Shown one piece after another: positions 18,539-27,385 of a DNA stretch of 64,000 bases. How positions within the stretch are numbered: position 1 is the first letter of the stretch; each line of letters starts with the position of its first letter. The notes below the pieces were generated by a model, which worked only from the letters and a program-made list of their open reading frames with translations, was not told where the DNA came from and ran no database searches. The DNA comes from Chitinophaga niastensis (GTDB taxonomy: Bacteria; Bacteroidota; Bacteroidia; Chitinophagales; Chitinophagaceae): assembly GCF_003014755.1 (NCBI RefSeq), contig NZ_PYAW01000002.1:124001-188000 (forward strand), in the 5' to 3' direction. Position numbers and translations under genes: made by a program.

Positions 18539-18562
18539 ATATCAGGGCGTTGCCCTGCCGGG

Positions 18563-18672
18563 ATGTCAGATTGCAGCATTTTTTTGTGTGCCCGCAATCT
18601 CTTTTTGCCTGCTTACACCGTTAGAATGTCAGTTTGCAGTATCATTTTGTTTGCCCGCAGTACCTTTTCGCC
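18563..18672 (+). repeat. Two 47-bp direct repeats, 81% identical
   Basis: Copies at 18563-18609 and 18626-18672 both begin ATGTCAG, contain TGCCCGCA and end GCC. They differ at 9 of 47 positions without any gap and are separated by 16 nt. The stretch lies between two secreted-protein genes. The rest of the 350-bp gap (18673-18890) is A+T-rich leader sequence in which I see no gene. Confidence 0.75.
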
Positions 18673-18890
18673 TCCCTACGCAGCGGGGAAGCCGGGTAGC
18701 AGTGTTTGAATGTAAGCCGGCTACTCATTTTTGGTGAGCTACATACCTTACACTATCTCTTCAGGAAGAAAATAACTGATTTTCAGGAAGATATATTTTT
18801 TGAGTTATCTGGCTAAATAATTTACATTATATTATTTAATAATATAGTAAATTCAGGTGAATTTATGACCTCATATTTATCCGTCTATCT

Positions 18891-19952
18891 ATGAAAAAAT
18901 TATTACTCATCATTGTTGTAGCGCTTACTGGTCTGTATGCCTGTAATAAAAAAAGCGATACTACTACAACTCCACCTCCTGCTGTAATTGACCCAAAGGA
19001 TCCGCAGGCATTGGTAAGCGCCATTAAGGTATACCATGGTACGCTGAATAAAGGAGCCTTACCTGCTACTACCGGTGGTACACTTACATTAAGTGTCGAC
19101 AGCTACCAGGCGGTAATACCTGCTATCAACGGCAGATATGCCGTTATACCACTGAGCCTTGCCAGTGGTTTGGGTACTGATGTAAAAGGGGCATATCTGA
19201 AAGTATCAGGTTCCGATAGTTATTTTAATATTGATTTTTCGAAACCAAGAACTGCCAGGAAAGCTAATAGTAAACGTCCGGCTATTTTTGCAAGAGATTC
19301 TGTTTCCTATGTTGATTCCCTGATTATTATCAAGCTGCCGGACAATACTAAATCAGATACGTTCAGGGTTGAGTTTGAGGTATATGGTAATAACCAGGTG
19401 AGTAATATTGTAACAGCCATTATCCAGGTAATGAAAGGTGGGGGAGATGGAGATGCGGGTAAAGCATTAGCAGGTACCTGGGAGGTCAGCAGGTTCAAAG
19501 ATTTGGGCAGCCTGGATACTACATGGCAGCCTCCGTTCCAGCATTATTCAGACACCGCTGTTTTCTGGTGCCATAATAATAAACTTGTTAACATGTTTTT
19601 GGATACATTGGATGTACAATTATCACTTCCTGTCTATTCCTACAGGGATACCAAAAATGAAATTACATTCAATGCCTCAGGTATAGGTTCCGGGGAAGAC
19701 GCTGGTACTGAAACCCGTTTAGATACTGCTCAATCCAACTGCAGCAACCAGGCTTATAAAGATTCCATCATATCGGATAAAGGTACATTTGGCTGGTCTT
19801 ACAACCCCGCTACCAAACTATTGACGATTGTATATGATCAGGATGCAAATGCTGATTTCAATGATTTTTCTGTGGAGGCAGTTTCTGTGGATGTAATCGG
19901 CAATAAATTGTACTTCAATGGAGCCACTATTACTGAATTTCTGAAGAAATAG
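18891..19952 (+). CDS. Hypothetical lipoprotein
   Basis: 353 residues with a lipoprotein signal (MKKLLLIIVVALTGLYAC; lipobox LYAC, cysteine at 18), then a threonine/proline linker. The mature protein looks beta-rich. One region around residues 60-160 has a charged, basic insert (RKANSKRP); a second domain from about 185 begins LAGTWEVSRFKD, resembling the lipocalin-like openings common in Bacteroidota lipoproteins. No enzymatic motif was seen. It is monocistronic and ends at a shared bidirectional terminator. Confidence 0.72.
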   Translation: MKKLLLIIVVALTGLYACNKKSDTTTTPPPAVIDPKDPQALVSAIKVYHGTLNKGALPATTGGTLTLSVDSYQAVIPAINGRYAVIPLSLASGLGTDVKGAYLKVSGSDSYFNIDFSKPRTARKANSKRPAIFARDSVSYVDSLIIIKLPDNTKSDTFRVEFEVYGNNQVSNIVTAIIQVMKGGGDGDAGKALAGTWEVSRFKDLGSLDTTWQPPFQHYSDTAVFWCHNNKLVNMFLDTLDVQLSLPVYSYRDTKNEITFNASGIGSGEDAGTETRLDTAQSNCSNQAYKDSIISDKGTFGWSYNPATKLLTIVYDQDANADFNDFSVEAVSVDVIGNKLYFNGATITEFLKK

Positions 19953-19970
19953 GAAAGATCAGTCAGGTAA

Positions 19971-20014
19971 ATATCCATGTACTATTCCTGTAAAAAGAAG
20001 CAGTACATGGATAT
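19971..20014. terminator. Bidirectional terminator
   Basis: A 13-bp perfect stem (ATATCCATGTACT and its complement) around an 18-nt loop, between the convergent lipoprotein and rfbD genes. T-richness on both sides is modest. Confidence 0.75.
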
Positions 20015-20021
20015 TTTCGTT

Positions 20022-20888
20022 TTACATATTCTTTAAACACTTCGCTAAACTATCTCTCCAGTAAGGAATAGTTATACCGAAAGTGGTTTTTATTTTTTCT
20101 TTATTCAGCACACTATATGCCGGACGTGTTGCCGCAGTTTTGTATTTATCTGAAGTTACCGGTTGTATGCTGGTAGTGGCGTTGGTCATCTCTTTAATAG
20201 TGGTCGCAAAGTCGTACCAGCTGGTAACACCTTCATTACTGTAGTGGTATACACCGCCAATAGCAGCTTCGGTATTTTCAGATTTGTATTGTAAAATATC
20301 GAGGATAGCTTTTGCCAGATCTCCTGCATAAGTAGGCGTACCGGTTTGATCAAATACTACGTTCAATTCCTGTTTTTCCTGCATGAGTTCACGCATGCGT
20401 TTCACGAAGTTAACGGCATATTCGGAATACAGCCATGACGTGCGGATCACGATGGTATCCGGATTGTAGCCGGCAGCAGCAGCTTCACCACGCAGTTTGG
20501 ACGCGCCGTAAATACTTTGCGGATCAGTTTCAATTGCTTCTGTATAAGGCACATTTTGTTTGCCGCTGAATACGTAGTCGGTAGAAATATGTACCAGCTG
20601 TGTGTTATGCTGAGCGCATATTTCAGCCAGACTTAACACCGCCTGGAAGTTCAGCAGGAAAGCTTTTTCTTCCTCCTCCTCCGCTTTATCTACTGCAGTA
20701 TAAGCAGCGCAGTTGATGCATGCATCAATTTGTTGTGCTGCAAAGTAAGCCGTCAGTGCATCCGCGTCGGTGATGTCCAGATCCTGGTAATCGGTGTACA
20801 ACAGGTTAAACTGTGGGTACGCGGCGGCTACCTTTTGTAAGGCTTGTCCTAATTGTCCGTTTCCTCCGGTAACAAGAATATTTTTCAT
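20022..20888 (-). CDS. rfbD: dTDP-4-dehydrorhamnose reductase
   Basis: 288 residues of the short-chain dehydrogenase family. It performs the last step of dTDP-L-rhamnose synthesis, reducing dTDP-4-keto-L-rhamnose. Visible are the NAD(P) loop GGNGQLGQ (8-15), the INCAAYTAVDKAE segment typical of RfbD, STDYVFSG, and the catalytic Y127-x3-K131 (YGASK). It is the last gene of the minus-strand nucleotide-sugar operon, 9 nt after rfbC. Confidence 0.96.
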   Translation of the reverse strand: MKNILVTGGNGQLGQALQKVAAAYPQFNLLYTDYQDLDITDADALTAYFAAQQIDACINCAAYTAVDKAEEEEEKAFLLNFQAVLSLAEICAQHNTQLVHISTDYVFSGKQNVPYTEAIETDPQSIYGASKLRGEAAAAGYNPDTIVIRTSWLYSEYAVNFVKRMRELMQEKQELNVVFDQTGTPTYAGDLAKAILDILQYKSENTEAAIGGVYHYSNEGVTSWYDFATTIKEMTNATTSIQPVTSDKYKTAATRPAYSVLNKEKIKTTFGITIPYWRDSLAKCLKNM

Positions 20889-20897
20889 AGCAAATGA

Positions 20898-21458
20898 TCA
20901 GCTGTTAAATACAAAATTATGGGTAATGTCTGCCAGTGTTGGCAGGATCAGATCTTTGTCAGAAACGATAGCATCTTTCAAATCAATGCCCCAGTCGATG
21001 TCCAGTGCAGGATCATTGTAGATGATACCGCCTTCGCTGCCTTTATGGTAGAAATTATCGCATTTATACATCACTTCCGCCGTATCGCTGATAACCGCGT
21101 AGCCATGTGCAAAACCTTTAGGTACCAGCAGTTGCAGTTTATTTTCTGCGCTCAGCTCAATCGCAAATGATTTGCCGTAAGTAGGTGATCCTTTGCGTAT
21201 ATCCACTACCGCATCAATAATGCGGCCTTCCAGTACCCTGATTAATTTGGTTTGTGCGTATGGTTCCAGTTGATAATGTAATCCGCGCAATACGCCGTAG
21301 GTAGAACGGGCCTGGTTGTCCTGTACAAAATTATGGGTAATACCATCTGCGAGGAAGGTATTGGCATTATAGCTTTCAAAAAAATATCCACGATGATCAC
21401 CAAATACTTTTGGCTCGTAAATTAAAAGATCCGGTATTCCTGTTTGTTGAAAAGGCAT
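20898..21458 (-). CDS. rfbC: dTDP-4-dehydrorhamnose 3,5-epimerase
   Basis: 186 residues, a cupin-type epimerase at standard length. It inverts C3 and C5 of dTDP-4-keto-6-deoxyglucose. Family words include FGDHRGYFFESYN, DNQARSTYGVLRGLHYQ with the catalytic histidine H61, VLEGRIIDAVVDIRKGSPTYG, and VPKGFAHGYAV. It is followed closely by rfbD; a ladder palindrome separates it from rfbB upstream. Confidence 0.96.
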   Translation of the reverse strand: MPFQQTGIPDLLIYEPKVFGDHRGYFFESYNANTFLADGITHNFVQDNQARSTYGVLRGLHYQLEPYAQTKLIRVLEGRIIDAVVDIRKGSPTYGKSFAIELSAENKLQLLVPKGFAHGYAVISDTAEVMYKCDNFYHKGSEGGIIYNDPALDIDWGIDLKDAIVSDKDLILPTLADITHNFVFNS

Positions 21459-21469
21459 GTGTTATAGTG

Positions 21470-21536
21470 TTTAGCCATTAGCTTTTAGCTATTAGCCATG
21501 TTAATAACGGCTAATAGCTAATGGCTAAAAGCTATC
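21470..21536. repeat. Palindrome, TTAGC-ladder class (period 7)
   Basis: Left arm TAGCCAT TAGCTTT TAGCTAT TAGCCAT faces an arm of GGCTAAT AGCTAAT GGCTAAA AGCTA. The TAGC word recurs every 7 nt. The right end contains the TAG stop of rfbB. It lies inside an operon, between rfbB and rfbC. Confidence 0.85.
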
Positions 21537-22587
21537 TTTTTTGGTATTGATCATTATAATATTTCTGGTAATCTCCGCTGGTTACATTGTGTAACCATGC
21601 TTCGTTGGCCAGATACCACTCTACTGTTTTTTCCAGGCCTTCTTCAAACTGGAGTGATGGTTCCCAGCCCAGTTCCTTATTGAGTTTGGTGGCATCTATA
21701 GCGTAACGCAGATCATGTCCTGCACGGTCTTTTACAAACGTGATCAGCTGGGCGGATGTACCTTCGGCACGACCCAGTTTTTTATCCATGATGTTGCACA
21801 GTAAATAAATGAGGTCGATATTCTTCCACTCATTAAATCCACCGATGTTATAAGTTTCGCCATTTCTGCCATTATGGAAAATGGTGTCAATGGCTCTTGC
21901 ATGGTCATTTACAAATAGCCAGTCACGCACATTTTCACCTTTGCCATATACCGGTACCGGCTTGTTGTTTTTGATATTGTGTATCGCCAGCGGTATCAGC
22001 TTTTCAGGAAAGTGGTGAGAGCCGTAATTGTTGGAACAATTGGAAATGATGGCAGGTAAATGATAGGTGTGGTGATATGCCATCACAAAATGGTCCGAAC
22101 TGGCTTTGGAAGCAGAGTACGGAGAACGTGGATCATAGGCAGTTGTTTCCAGGAAGAAACCTTCTTCACCCAGTGATCCATATACTTCGTCGGTAGATAC
22201 GTGGTAAAAGAGTTTACCATCCATATCATCTTTCCAAAGCTTACGTGCACTATTCAGCAATACGGCGGTACCCAGTACATTGGTTCTGATAAATGCCAAA
22301 GGGTCCATGATAGAGCGGTCTACATGGCTTTCAGCAGCCAGGTGTATTACACCATCAAATTGATATTTTGCAAAAAGCTGATCGATGAAGGTTTCATCAG
22401 TAATATCACCTTTCTCAAAAATATAATTTGGTTTATCTTTTATATCTACCAGGTTTTCCAGGTTACCGGCATAGGTAAGTGCATCCAGGTTCACAATCTG
22501 GTAGTCAGGGTATTTATTCACAAATAACCGTACCACATGAGAACCAATAAAACCAGCCCCGCCAGTAATCAAAAGTTTCCGCTTCAT
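21532..22587 (-). CDS. rfbB: dTDP-glucose 4,6-dehydratase
   Basis: 351 residues. It converts dTDP-glucose to dTDP-4-keto-6-deoxyglucose. The NAD loop GGAGFIGSH (9-17), the catalytic STDEVYG (T132-D133-E134) and Y157-x3-K161 (YSASK) are all in place, with the RfbB words HFPEKLIPLAI, VYGKGENVRDWLFV and KDRAGHDLRYAID. It follows the UDP-xylose synthase gene. rfbA, which makes its substrate, is not in this window. Confidence 0.97.
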   Translation of the reverse strand: MKRKLLITGGAGFIGSHVVRLFVNKYPDYQIVNLDALTYAGNLENLVDIKDKPNYIFEKGDITDETFIDQLFAKYQFDGVIHLAAESHVDRSIMDPLAFIRTNVLGTAVLLNSARKLWKDDMDGKLFYHVSTDEVYGSLGEEGFFLETTAYDPRSPYSASKASSDHFVMAYHHTYHLPAIISNCSNNYGSHHFPEKLIPLAIHNIKNNKPVPVYGKGENVRDWLFVNDHARAIDTIFHNGRNGETYNIGGFNEWKNIDLIYLLCNIMDKKLGRAEGTSAQLITFVKDRAGHDLRYAIDATKLNKELGWEPSLQFEEGLEKTVEWYLANEAWLHNVTSGDYQKYYNDQYQKR

Positions 22588-22606
22588 GCCAGAAAAAATT
22601 AAATAT

Positions 22607-23551
22607 TTAATGTAATAATGCTTCTTTAAAATATTCGTACGTGATTTTCAAACCTTCCTGCCTGTTCACTTTTGGTTCCCATCCCAGTATGGCGCGGGCT
22701 TTGGTGATATCAGGCTGGCGTTGTTTGGGATCGTCTTTTGGTAATGGATGATAAACGATTTTTTGTTTGGACCCTGTCAGCGCAATGATTTCTTCTGCAA
22801 ACTGATTGAGGGTAATTTCCTGTGGATTACCAATGTTTACAGGTAAGTGGTAATCGCTCAGTAATAAACGATAAATACCTTCCACGAGATCATCTACATA
22901 ACAAAAAGAGCGTGTCTGGCTACCATCGCCAAATACAGTCAGGTCCTGACCATTCAGCGCCTGGCTCATAAATGCCGGCAATGCGCGGCCATCATTGAGT
23001 CGCATACGCGGACCGTAAGTATTGAAGATACGAATGATGCGGGTTTCTACGCCATGGAAATTATGGTATGCCATAGTGATAGATTCCAGGAATCTTTTGG
23101 CTTCGTCATATACACCTCTTGGTCCTACCGGGTTTACGTTGCCCCAGTATTCTTCCGGTTGTGGGTGTACATTAGGATCTCCATATACTTCAGATGTAGA
23201 AGCCACGAGGATGCGCGCCTTTTTTTCTTTCGCTAATCCCAGCAGATTATGGGTACCTAATGAGCCTACTTTCAGTGTTTGAATAGGCATCTTCAGGTAA
23301 TCAATAGGGCTGGCAGGAGACGCGAAGTTAAGGATGTAGTCCAGCTTTCCCGGAACATGCACAAACTTGGTTACATCGTGATGATAATATTCAAATTCCG
23401 GTAAGGGAAAAAGATGTTCAATGTTTTTGATATTGCCAGTGAGCAGGTTATCCATGGCAATAACATGAAAACCTTCTTTTATAAAACGATCGCAGAGATG
23501 TGATCCGAGAAACCCGGCAGCACCAGCAATGAGCACTCTTTTCTTTTCCAT
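22607..23551 (-). CDS. UDP-glucuronate decarboxylase (UDP-xylose synthase)
   Basis: 314 residues, an extended SDR. It decarboxylates UDP-glucuronate to UDP-xylose. The NAD loop GAAGFLGSH (10-18), [18 protein letters not shown] and Y148-x3-K152 (YDEAK), then [10 protein letters not shown] and [15 protein letters not shown], are the standard UXS series. It sits directly downstream of ugd, which supplies UDP-glucuronate, so the two genes form a pathway pair. UDP-xylose probably feeds LPS or exopolysaccharide synthesis. Confidence 0.94.
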   Translation of the reverse strand: MEKKRVLIAGAAGFLGSHLCDRFIKEGFHVIAMDNLLTGNIKNIEHLFPLPEFEYYHHDVTKFVHVPGKLDYILNFASPASPIDYLKMPIQTLKVGSLGTHNLLGLAKEKKARILVASTSEVYGDPNVHPQPEEYWGNVNPVGPRGVYDEAKRFLESITMAYHNFHGVETRIIRIFNTYGPRMRLNDGRALPAFMSQALNGQDLTVFGDGSQTRSFCYVDDLVEGIYRLLLSDYHLPVNIGNPQEITLNQFAEEIIALTGSKQKIVYHPLPKDDPKQRQPDITKARAILGWEPKVNRQEGLKITYEYFKEALLH

Positions 23552-23565
23552 ATGTCAAGTAGGGT

Positions 23566-24879
23566 TTAAGATATAGCAGGAATACGTCCAACACTTTCGT
23601 AATGATATCCCAATTCTTTCATCCGTTGTACTTCAAACAGATTTCTACCATCAAAAATCGCCTGGTTCTTTAAAGTGGCTGAAATTTTATGGAAATCGGG
23701 GGTTCTGAATACACTCCATTCAGTAGCAATAATGAGGGCATCAGCATTATCCAGGCAAGTATATTGATGTTCTGCGTAAATGATTTTATCACCTACAATC
23801 TGTTTTACATTTCCCATCGCTTCCGGATCAAAAACGCTTACAGTGGCGCCTTCTGCCAGCAGTGCATCAATAATATATAAAGCCGGGGCTTCCCTGATAT
23901 CATCTGTATTAGGTTTAAAAGCCAGGCCCCACAGTGCAAAATGTTTGCCTTTGAGGTTGTTTTTAAAATAGGCTTTTATTTTAGGGAGAAGAAAAAGTTT
24001 TTGCTTTTCATTCACATCCATTACGGCATTCAGTATTTTAAAGTCGTATTGTGCATCTTCAGATGATTTTACCAGTGCCTGCACATCTTTAGGAAAGCAA
24101 CTGCCGCCATAACCTATACCGGGAAACAGGAAACGCTTACCAATACGGTCATCACTGCCAATACCTCTGCGTACCATGTCTACATCAGCACCGAGTCTTT
24201 CACACAGGATGGCGATTTCATTCATGAAAGAGATCTTGGTAGCCAGGAATGAATTAGCGGCATATTTGGTGAGCTCAGCGGATTTTTCATCCATAAACAA
24301 CACCGGGTTTCCTTGTCTTACGAATGGTGCATACAGCTCGCCCATTACTTTACGCGCTCTTTCAGACGTTGTACCTATTACTACCCGGTCAGGTTTCATG
24401 AAGTCGTCAACAGCCACACCTTCGCGTAAAAATTCAGGATTGGATACTACATCAAAAGGCGTTTTACAGTTTTTTGCAATCGCTGCAATCACCTTTTCAG
24501 CCGTACCAACAGGTACTGTACTTTTGTCTACAATCACCTTATAATCAGTGAGCAGCTTGCCTAACTGGTCTGCTACATAGAGTACAAAAGAAAGATCGGC
24601 AGCACCATCTTCACCGGGAGGTGTAGGCAATGCCAGGAAAATTACTTCCGCATCTTTAATACCTTCTTCCAGGCTGGTAGTAAAAGATAAACGCTCTTCC
24701 TTCAGGTTGCGTTCAAATAATTTCTCCAGTCCGGGCTCGTAGATGGTAATCTGACCGGCGGAGAGCTTTTTTACTTTGTTGGCGTCAATGTCTACACAGG
24801 TTACTTCGTTACCTGTTTCGGCAAAACAGGTGCCGGTTACCAGACCAACGTAACCGGTGCCTACTACTGTAATCTTCAT
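23566..24879 (-). CDS. ugd: UDP-glucose 6-dehydrogenase
   Basis: 437 residues. It oxidises UDP-glucose twice to UDP-glucuronate using NAD. It shows the N-terminal Rossmann motif GTGYVGLV (7-14), KSTVPVGTAE, NPEFLREG, the central dimerisation helix and the catalytic cysteine C261 in GYGGSCFPKD, then a second Rossmann domain (ALWGLAFKPNTDDIREAP). The start overlaps the aminotransferase stop by 4 nt (ATGA), showing translational coupling. Confidence 0.97.
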   Translation of the reverse strand: MKITVVGTGYVGLVTGTCFAETGNEVTCVDIDANKVKKLSAGQITIYEPGLEKLFERNLKEERLSFTTSLEEGIKDAEVIFLALPTPPGEDGAADLSFVLYVADQLGKLLTDYKVIVDKSTVPVGTAEKVIAAIAKNCKTPFDVVSNPEFLREGVAVDDFMKPDRVVIGTTSERARKVMGELYAPFVRQGNPVLFMDEKSAELTKYAANSFLATKISFMNEIAILCERLGADVDMVRRGIGSDDRIGKRFLFPGIGYGGSCFPKDVQALVKSSEDAQYDFKILNAVMDVNEKQKLFLLPKIKAYFKNNLKGKHFALWGLAFKPNTDDIREAPALYIIDALLAEGATVSVFDPEAMGNVKQIVGDKIIYAEHQYTCLDNADALIIATEWSVFRTPDFHKISATLKNQAIFDGRNLFEVQRMKELGYHYESVGRIPAIS

Positions 24880-26015
24880 GCGGGGTGATTGTTTAAGAAT
24901 GATTTAACTGATTGAATAATATGATCTAACTGATCGGCGTCCATTTCAGTGTGTATTGGCAAGGAAATTACCCTGGTAGTAAGGGTATCGGTTACAGGGA
25001 GGTTAAAATCTGCTCCGCCGAAGTGTTCAAACATTTTTTGGCGGTGGGCAGGTACGGGGTAATAAATCATAGCGGGCACCTGTTTTTCTGCAAGGAACTT
25101 TTGCAGCTCATTTCTGTCTGCTCCGTTCAATTGCAGGGTATATTGATGAAACACATGATAGCTGTAGGGTGCACGGTAAGGAGTAGTGATTTGTGGTACA
25201 TCAGCAAAAGCGGCATCGTAAGCATCCGCTACTGCACGACGGGCATTGATATATTCGTCGAGTAAAGGCAGTTTAATACGCAATACGGCTGCCTGCACGG
25301 TATCCAAACGGGAGTTGCAGCCTACTACATCGTGATAGTAGCGGGCAGATTGTCCGTGGTTGGCTACCATTCTGATTTTAGCGGCCAGTGCGTCATCATT
25401 GGTAAATAAAGCACCGCCATCGCCATAACAACCAAGGTTTTTAGACGGGAAAAAAGAGGTACAGCCAATATGACCAATAGCGCCCGCCTTTTTAGTAGTA
25501 CCATCTTTAAAAGTGTAAGTGCCGCCAATCGCCTGCGCATTGTCTTCAATCACATACAGATTATGTTTGGCTGCTACTGCCATCAGTGGCTCCATATCCG
25601 TAACATGGCCATACAGATGTACAGGAACAATAGCTTTTGTTTTAGGCGTAATCGCTTTTTCTATTTGCGCTACATCGAGGCAATAAGTTTGCGGATCTAC
25701 ATCCACAAAAACAGGCTTCAGTTGCAGCAGCGCTATTACTTCTGCAGTAGCAATAAAGGTGAAAGAAGGTGTGATCACTTCGTCGCCGGGTTCCAGTCCG
25801 AGTGCCATCATAGCAATTTGTAGGGCATCGGTGCCATTGGCGCAGGGGATCACATGCTTGATATCCAGGTACTGTTGTAACTCTTCGGTAAATTTCTGCA
25901 CAGCACCACCATTAATAAAAGCGGAGCTTTCCAATACTTCCTGGATGGCAACATCTACCTGGGATTTAATCTTCGTATACTGGCGTTTCAAGTCCACCAT
26001 CTGAATAGGAACCAT
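24876..26015 (-). CDS. DegT/DnrJ/EryC1/StrS-family sugar aminotransferase
   Basis: 379 residues, a PLP-dependent aminotransferase acting on keto-sugar nucleotides. K192 in FFPSKNLGCYGDGG is the expected Schiff-base lysine; IEDNAQAIGG provides the aspartate that contacts PLP, and ANGTDALQIAMMALG binds phosphate. It is the first gene of the nucleotide-sugar operon. Its substrate is uncertain: a 4-keto or 3-keto sugar, possibly derived from the dTDP branch. A -7 promoter element lies 35-42 nt upstream of the start. Confidence 0.92.
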   Translation of the reverse strand: MVPIQMVDLKRQYTKIKSQVDVAIQEVLESSAFINGGAVQKFTEELQQYLDIKHVIPCANGTDALQIAMMALGLEPGDEVITPSFTFIATAEVIALLQLKPVFVDVDPQTYCLDVAQIEKAITPKTKAIVPVHLYGHVTDMEPLMAVAAKHNLYVIEDNAQAIGGTYTFKDGTTKKAGAIGHIGCTSFFPSKNLGCYGDGGALFTNDDALAAKIRMVANHGQSARYYHDVVGCNSRLDTVQAAVLRIKLPLLDEYINARRAVADAYDAAFADVPQITTPYRAPYSYHVFHQYTLQLNGADRNELQKFLAEKQVPAMIYYPVPAHRQKMFEHFGGADFNLPVTDTLTTRVISLPIHTEMDADQLDHIIQSVKSFLNNHPA

Positions 26016-26049
26016 ATGAAATGTATATTTTTATTTTGTTTAAAGTGTG

Positions 26050-26057
26050 CAAATTTA
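26050..26057 (-). promoter_or_regulatory. -7 element for the nucleotide-sugar operon
   Basis: On the minus strand TAAATTTG matches TAnnTTTG. The -33 position has no clear TTTG. It shares a 110-bp divergent region with the waaA promoter. Confidence 0.5.
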
Positions 26058-26081
26058 CAAATTTTGGGATTGGCTGGGGAT

Positions 26082-26089
26082 TATCTTTG
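26082..26089 (+). promoter_or_regulatory. -7 element for waaA
   Basis: TATCTTTG matches TAnnTTTG, 36 nt before the start codon. A TTTG lies 15 nt upstream, closer than the usual 19-20 nt, so only the -7 box is convincing. Confidence 0.5.
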
Positions 26090-26125
26090 TAACTCCTAAA
26101 AAATTAAGTAAAAGTACGTAGGCAG

Positions 26126-27385
26126 ATGTTAGCAACAGGAATTTATAATGCAGGGCTTCAATTATACAAGGCAGGCGTAAAACTCGCGGCCCTTACTGGC
26201 AAGGCTAAGGCGGAGCGTTGGCTCAAAGGCAGGCAGGACTGGCAATTGCGCATGCAACAGGCGGGTGTAGGTACGCTGCCGGTGGTATGGGTACATGCTG
26301 CCTCCCTGGGCGAATTTGAGCAGGGAAGGCCGGTATTGGAAGCCATCCGGGCAAAATACCCGGCGTATAAAATTTTGTTAACATTTTTTTCCCCCTCCGG
26401 TTACGAGGTGAGAAAGGACTACAAAGGGGCTGATTACGTTTATTACCTGCCGCTGGATACCAAACGTAATGCCCGCGATTTTATGGATATAGTGAAGCCG
26501 GCGCTGGCGATCTTCATAAAATATGAATTCTGGTATCATTACCTCACGGCCCTGCATACACGTAATGTACCCACGTTACTGGTATCCGGCATTTTCCGTA
26601 AAGACCAGATCTTCTTTAAAGGCTATGGTGGCATGTTCCGGGGCCTGTTACGGCAGCTGACACATATTTTTGTGCAGAATGAAGTGTCCCTGGAATTATT
26701 ACAAAACATAGGCCTGCAAAATGCCAGTGTTAGCGGGGATACCCGGTTCGATCGTGTATCTGCCCTGTTATCTGAAAAGGCATTGCTGCCGGAAATAGAA
26801 AAGTTTGCTGCCGGGCAAAAGTTAATTGTAGCCGGGAGTACCTGGCCTGAGGACGAAAAAGTATTAAGTGAGTGGTGGAAAGAAAAGGAAGAAAAAGATA
26901 TAAAGCTGGTAATAGCGCCACATGAAATACATGAAAGCCATATCCAGGCGATAACAACCATCTTTCCGGACGCCATAAAATATTCAGCGTTGAAACAAGG
27001 TGCTCTCCCGACAGATGTCCTGATAATTGATAATATTGGTATGCTGACCGCCTTATACCGTTATGCTACTATTGCCTATGTGGGTGGGGGGTTTGGGAAA
27101 GATGGCATCCATAATATACTGGAACCGGCTGTTTATAGCAAACCCGTAATTATTGGTCCGGAGTTTAAAAAATATTTTGAAGCCGTGGAACTGGTAGCCC
27201 TTGGGGGGGCGCTGGTGGTACACAATTACCGTAATCTGCATACTTACATGGAAATGATGTTGAGAGGCGACAACGATTACGCTGAAACAGCCGCCGCTGC
27301 CGGCAGTTATGTAGCGGCCAATACGGGTGCAACCAGTAAAGTATTAAATTATATTCAGGAGAAACGCTTTTTAAGCAACGAATAG
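26126..27385 (+). CDS. waaA: 3-deoxy-D-manno-octulosonic acid (Kdo) transferase
   Basis: 419 residues, a membrane-associated GT30 glycosyltransferase that attaches Kdo to lipid A precursor. Family words include VWVHAASLGEFEQGRPVLE, LLTFFSPSGYEVRK, YLPLDTKRNARDF, IKYEFWYHYL, GDTRFDRV, AGSTWPEDEKVL and YVGGGFGKDGIHNILEPAVY. It is divergent from the nucleotide-sugar operon, which fits shared LPS biosynthesis. The last 31 nt overlap the 3' end of the convergent gene. Confidence 0.95.
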   Translation: MLATGIYNAGLQLYKAGVKLAALTGKAKAERWLKGRQDWQLRMQQAGVGTLPVVWVHAASLGEFEQGRPVLEAIRAKYPAYKILLTFFSPSGYEVRKDYKGADYVYYLPLDTKRNARDFMDIVKPALAIFIKYEFWYHYLTALHTRNVPTLLVSGIFRKDQIFFKGYGGMFRGLLRQLTHIFVQNEVSLELLQNIGLQNASVSGDTRFDRVSALLSEKALLPEIEKFAAGQKLIVAGSTWPEDEKVLSEWWKEKEEKDIKLVIAPHEIHESHIQAITTIFPDAIKYSALKQGALPTDVLIIDNIGMLTALYRYATIAYVGGGFGKDGIHNILEPAVYSKPVIIGPEFKKYFEAVELVALGGALVVHNYRNLHTYMEMMLRGDNDYAETAAAAGSYVAANTGATSKVLNYIQEKRFLSNE

